NCBI GenBank assembly: GCA_014730285.1
Contig: WJIM01000279.1
Span: 1 to 6,994, forward strand
Origin: Candidatus Zixiibacteriota bacterium
GTDB lineage: Bacteria; Zixibacteria; MSB-5A5; JAABVY01
DNA: 6,994 nt
Reading direction: 5' to 3'
Part shown: positions 5,611 to 6,994 of the stretch, in pieces
How positions within the stretch are numbered: the stretch's first letter is position 1
How the letters are laid out: every line of letters begins with the position of its first letter
Made by a program: the position numbers and the translations under genes
The notes under the pieces: generated by a model
What the model saw: only the letters and a program-made list of their open reading frames with translations
What the model was told of the DNA's origin: nothing
Database searches by the model: none

Positions 5611-6492
5611 GTGCATGAGTATGGTATTCGCGAAGGTTATCGCGATAAAGATTTTCTCAGAAATGCATTCTTCGATTTTATCGACCGAATCTACCCCGGT
5701 CTGGATTTTAAGATCTGGTATGAAAAAGGATTCTGGCTTGATAATTATATTCCACATTCGATTGTAATTGACGACAAGATTGTATCCAATGCCTCCATCA
5801 CGAAGATGGCATTGCTTGTAGACGGCAATATTATGAAAGGAATTCAGGTAGGGACTGTCGGCACTTTGCCTGAATATCGGCGGCGCGGCCTCTCAAGAAT
5901 ATTAATGCAGCACATTTTGAATAAATATTCCGACTCGATGGAAATCATTTTCCTCTATTCCAGTAAAGAGGCTTTAAGCTTTTATCCCAAATTCGGATTC
6001 GATCATTATAACGAGGTGATTTTCCGGCAGACCCAAAATATCCCGGAGCCGGATTATTCTGCGCGCAAACTGGATATAGGCACAGACAGGGATTTTAGCC
6101 TGATGAGAGAAATACTTGGAAGACGGACACCCGTCAGCAGGCTGTTCGGCGCTCTTGACTATGATTTCATAACAATCTGGCACATTTTAAACCTTCATCC
6201 GAATCATCTCTATTATCTGGAAAAGGAAGGCATTATCATAATCGCATCTGAGAGTAATAACCAGATTCATATCTGGGATGTAATTTATGATAAACCTATG
6301 GAGATTCAAGAAGCCTTACCCCAAATAATCAAATCAGAAGATATAAAATCGATTAACTTCTATTTCTCACCCGATCTGCTTGGTTTCAATTATGATGACA
6401 CCATAGTCGATTCGGAGTCACCTCTGTTCGTTAAAGGCACATTTCCCATAGGCGGAAGAAAATTCAAGTTCCCATCTACTGCCCAGACATAA
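5611..6492 (+). CDS. GNAT-family N-acetyltransferase with C-terminal extension
   Basis: A 293-residue cytoplasmic enzyme that should transfer an acetyl group from acetyl-CoA to an amine. The GNAT domain covers roughly residues 1-140. Its acetyl-CoA-binding motif A is IQVGTVGTLPEYRRRGLSRI (78-97), where the RRRGLS loop holds the pyrophosphate. Before it is the strand pair SIVIDDKIVSNASI, and after it the usual last elements FLYSSKEALSFYPKFGFDHY (114-133), in which the YPKFGF turn is typical. A single GNAT domain is about 150 residues; the remaining ~150 here (YLEKEGIIIIASESNN, IWDVIYDKP, GRRTPVSR, a C-terminal KFKFPSTAQT) may be a second degenerate GNAT-like fold, as in other long two-part acetyltransferases. 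It starts at GTG with GGAG 7 nt upstream and is probably the first gene of a unit with the methyltransferase 62 bp downstream. Substrate (antibiotic, peptide or metabolite amine) unknown. Confidence 0.9.
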   Translation: MHEYGIREGYRDKDFLRNAFFDFIDRIYPGLDFKIWYEKGFWLDNYIPHSIVIDDKIVSNASITKMALLVDGNIMKGIQVGTVGTLPEYRRRGLSRILMQHILNKYSDSMEIIFLYSSKEALSFYPKFGFDHYNEVIFRQTQNIPEPDYSARKLDIGTDRDFSLMREILGRRTPVSRLFGALDYDFITIWHILNLHPNHLYYLEKEGIIIIASESNNQIHIWDVIYDKPMEIQEALPQIIKSEDIKSINFYFSPDLLGFNYDDTIVDSESPLFVKGTFPIGGRKFKFPSTAQT

Positions 6493-6543
6493 ACAGCTTG
6501 AAATGTCTTTGAACCTGGCTTAGATTCGATCAAGGTTAAAACC

Positions 6544-6547
6544 GGAG
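6544..6547 (+). promoter_or_regulatory. Ribosome-binding site that fixes the TTG start of the methyltransferase
   Basis: GGAG lies 7 nt before TTG at 6555, the same geometry as at the preceding gene. An in-frame stop (TAA at 6537-6539) just upstream limits the choice of start to this codon or later ones. Confidence 0.6.
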
Positions 6548-6554
6548 ATTATAT

Positions 6555-6994
6555 TTGAAATTGACCGAGCTTTTCGATAAAAAAGACAATGCCAAATCCC
6601 TCTGGCAGGGAAAGTATAAAATTCCCTGGGATGATCCCGAGTTCAGCAAAAGGATGCTGGAGGAGCATCTTTCGCAGGAACATGATCTGGCAAGCCGCAG
6701 GACTGCTATAATCGACAAACATGTGAACTGGATTCACACTATAATACTGAACAAGCAGCCCTCCAGAATATTGGATTTATGCTGCGGTCCCGGCTTTTAT
6801 ACCTCAAGGCTTTCCGAAATCGGGCATGCATGCCGAGGAATAGATTTCTCACCGGCCTCGATTGAATATGCGCGGGAGAAAATGAATGATGATAATAAGG
6901 TTGCATACTCACAGGAGGATATCATAACCGCAGATTACGGCTCAGATTATGACCTTATCATGCTGATATACGGCGAGTTTAATGTCTTCCCGAA
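6555..6994 (+). CDS. Class I SAM-dependent methyltransferase (3' end outside window)
   Basis: The first 146 residues of a Rossmann-fold methyltransferase, cut by the window end. Residues ~1-68 are a charged helical N-terminal part (SLWQGKYKIPWDDPEFSKRM, then HDLASRR). The S-adenosylmethionine site follows: motif I ILDLCCGPGFYTSRL (72-86), an acidic strand end GIDFSPASIEYAR (95-107) whose Asp97 should bind the SAM ribose hydroxyls, then QEDI (120-123) and the motif II strand DYDLIMLIYGEFNVF (131-145). Complete relatives are usually about 250 residues, so perhaps 100 are missing, including the substrate-facing part; the acceptor cannot be predicted. The start is TTG, supported by GGAG at 7 nt; a second in-frame TTG two codons later is less well placed. 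It lies 62 bp after the acetyltransferase in the same direction without an evident terminator, so co-transcription is likely. Confidence 0.88.
   Translation, partial: MKLTELFDKKDNAKSLWQGKYKIPWDDPEFSKRMLEEHLSQEHDLASRRTAIIDKHVNWIHTIILNKQPSRILDLCCGPGFYTSRLSEIGHACRGIDFSPASIEYAREKMNDDNKVAYSQEDIITADYGSDYDLIMLIYGEFNVFP

Noticed and set aside
6493..6554. Possible terminator between the acetyltransferase and methyltransferase
   Set aside because: Only a 5-bp match (AACCT/AGGTT) with a long loop and no T-run, so read-through is more likely.
6536..6737. Two minus-strand frames of about 60 codons
   Set aside because: They are antisense to the start of the methyltransferase, whose motifs are unambiguous.

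Overview
The window (about 47% GC by eye) looks like a chromosomal segment from a Gram-negative-type bacterium of the Fibrobacterota-Chlorobiota-Bacteroidota (FCB) assemblage or a neighbouring candidate phylum. The main clue is a secreted protein ending in a type IX secretion (T9SS) FlgD-like sorting domain with the motif QNYPNPFNP. The RND efflux pump fits a double-membrane cell. A finer placement (for example Zixibacteria, Calditrichota or Marinimicrobia) is a guess from this sequence alone.

Layout. (1) 1-1383, plus strand: the C-terminal half of an RND efflux permease, cut by the window start. (2) 1482-2503, minus strand: a decayed gene missed by simple ORF calling. At least five single-base indels break a protein of about 340 residues into four pieces. 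Its promoter is still recognisable upstream, and two copies of a 9-bp repeat lie around it. (3) 2693-5232, minus strand: a probable two-gene unit. A secreted T9SS-sorted protein of unknown function comes first, then after a 44-bp gap a cytoplasmic berberine-bridge-type FAD-linked oxidoreductase. A strong hairpin terminator (2602-2645) ends the unit. (4) 5233-5610: a 378-bp, AT-rich divergent control region with a candidate promoter in each direction, two hairpins in the long leader of the T9SS gene, and a 9-bp inverted repeat centred on the rightward -10 box. (5) 5611-6994, plus strand: a 293-residue GNAT acetyltransferase with a C-terminal extension, then after 62 bp a class I SAM methyltransferase cut by the window end. 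Both start with non-ATG codons (GTG, TTG) placed 7 nt after a GGAG ribosome-binding site.

How they work together. The acetyltransferase and methyltransferase are probably co-transcribed and may modify the same small molecule or related ones, but no substrate can be read from the sequence. The T9SS protein and the oxidase share an orientation and probably a transcript, but they act in different compartments, so a common pathway is not established. I see no CRISPR array, insertion sequence, tRNA or rRNA. No defence or otherwise clearly new system is evident. The observations most worth following are the freshly decayed gene and the structured divergent control region.
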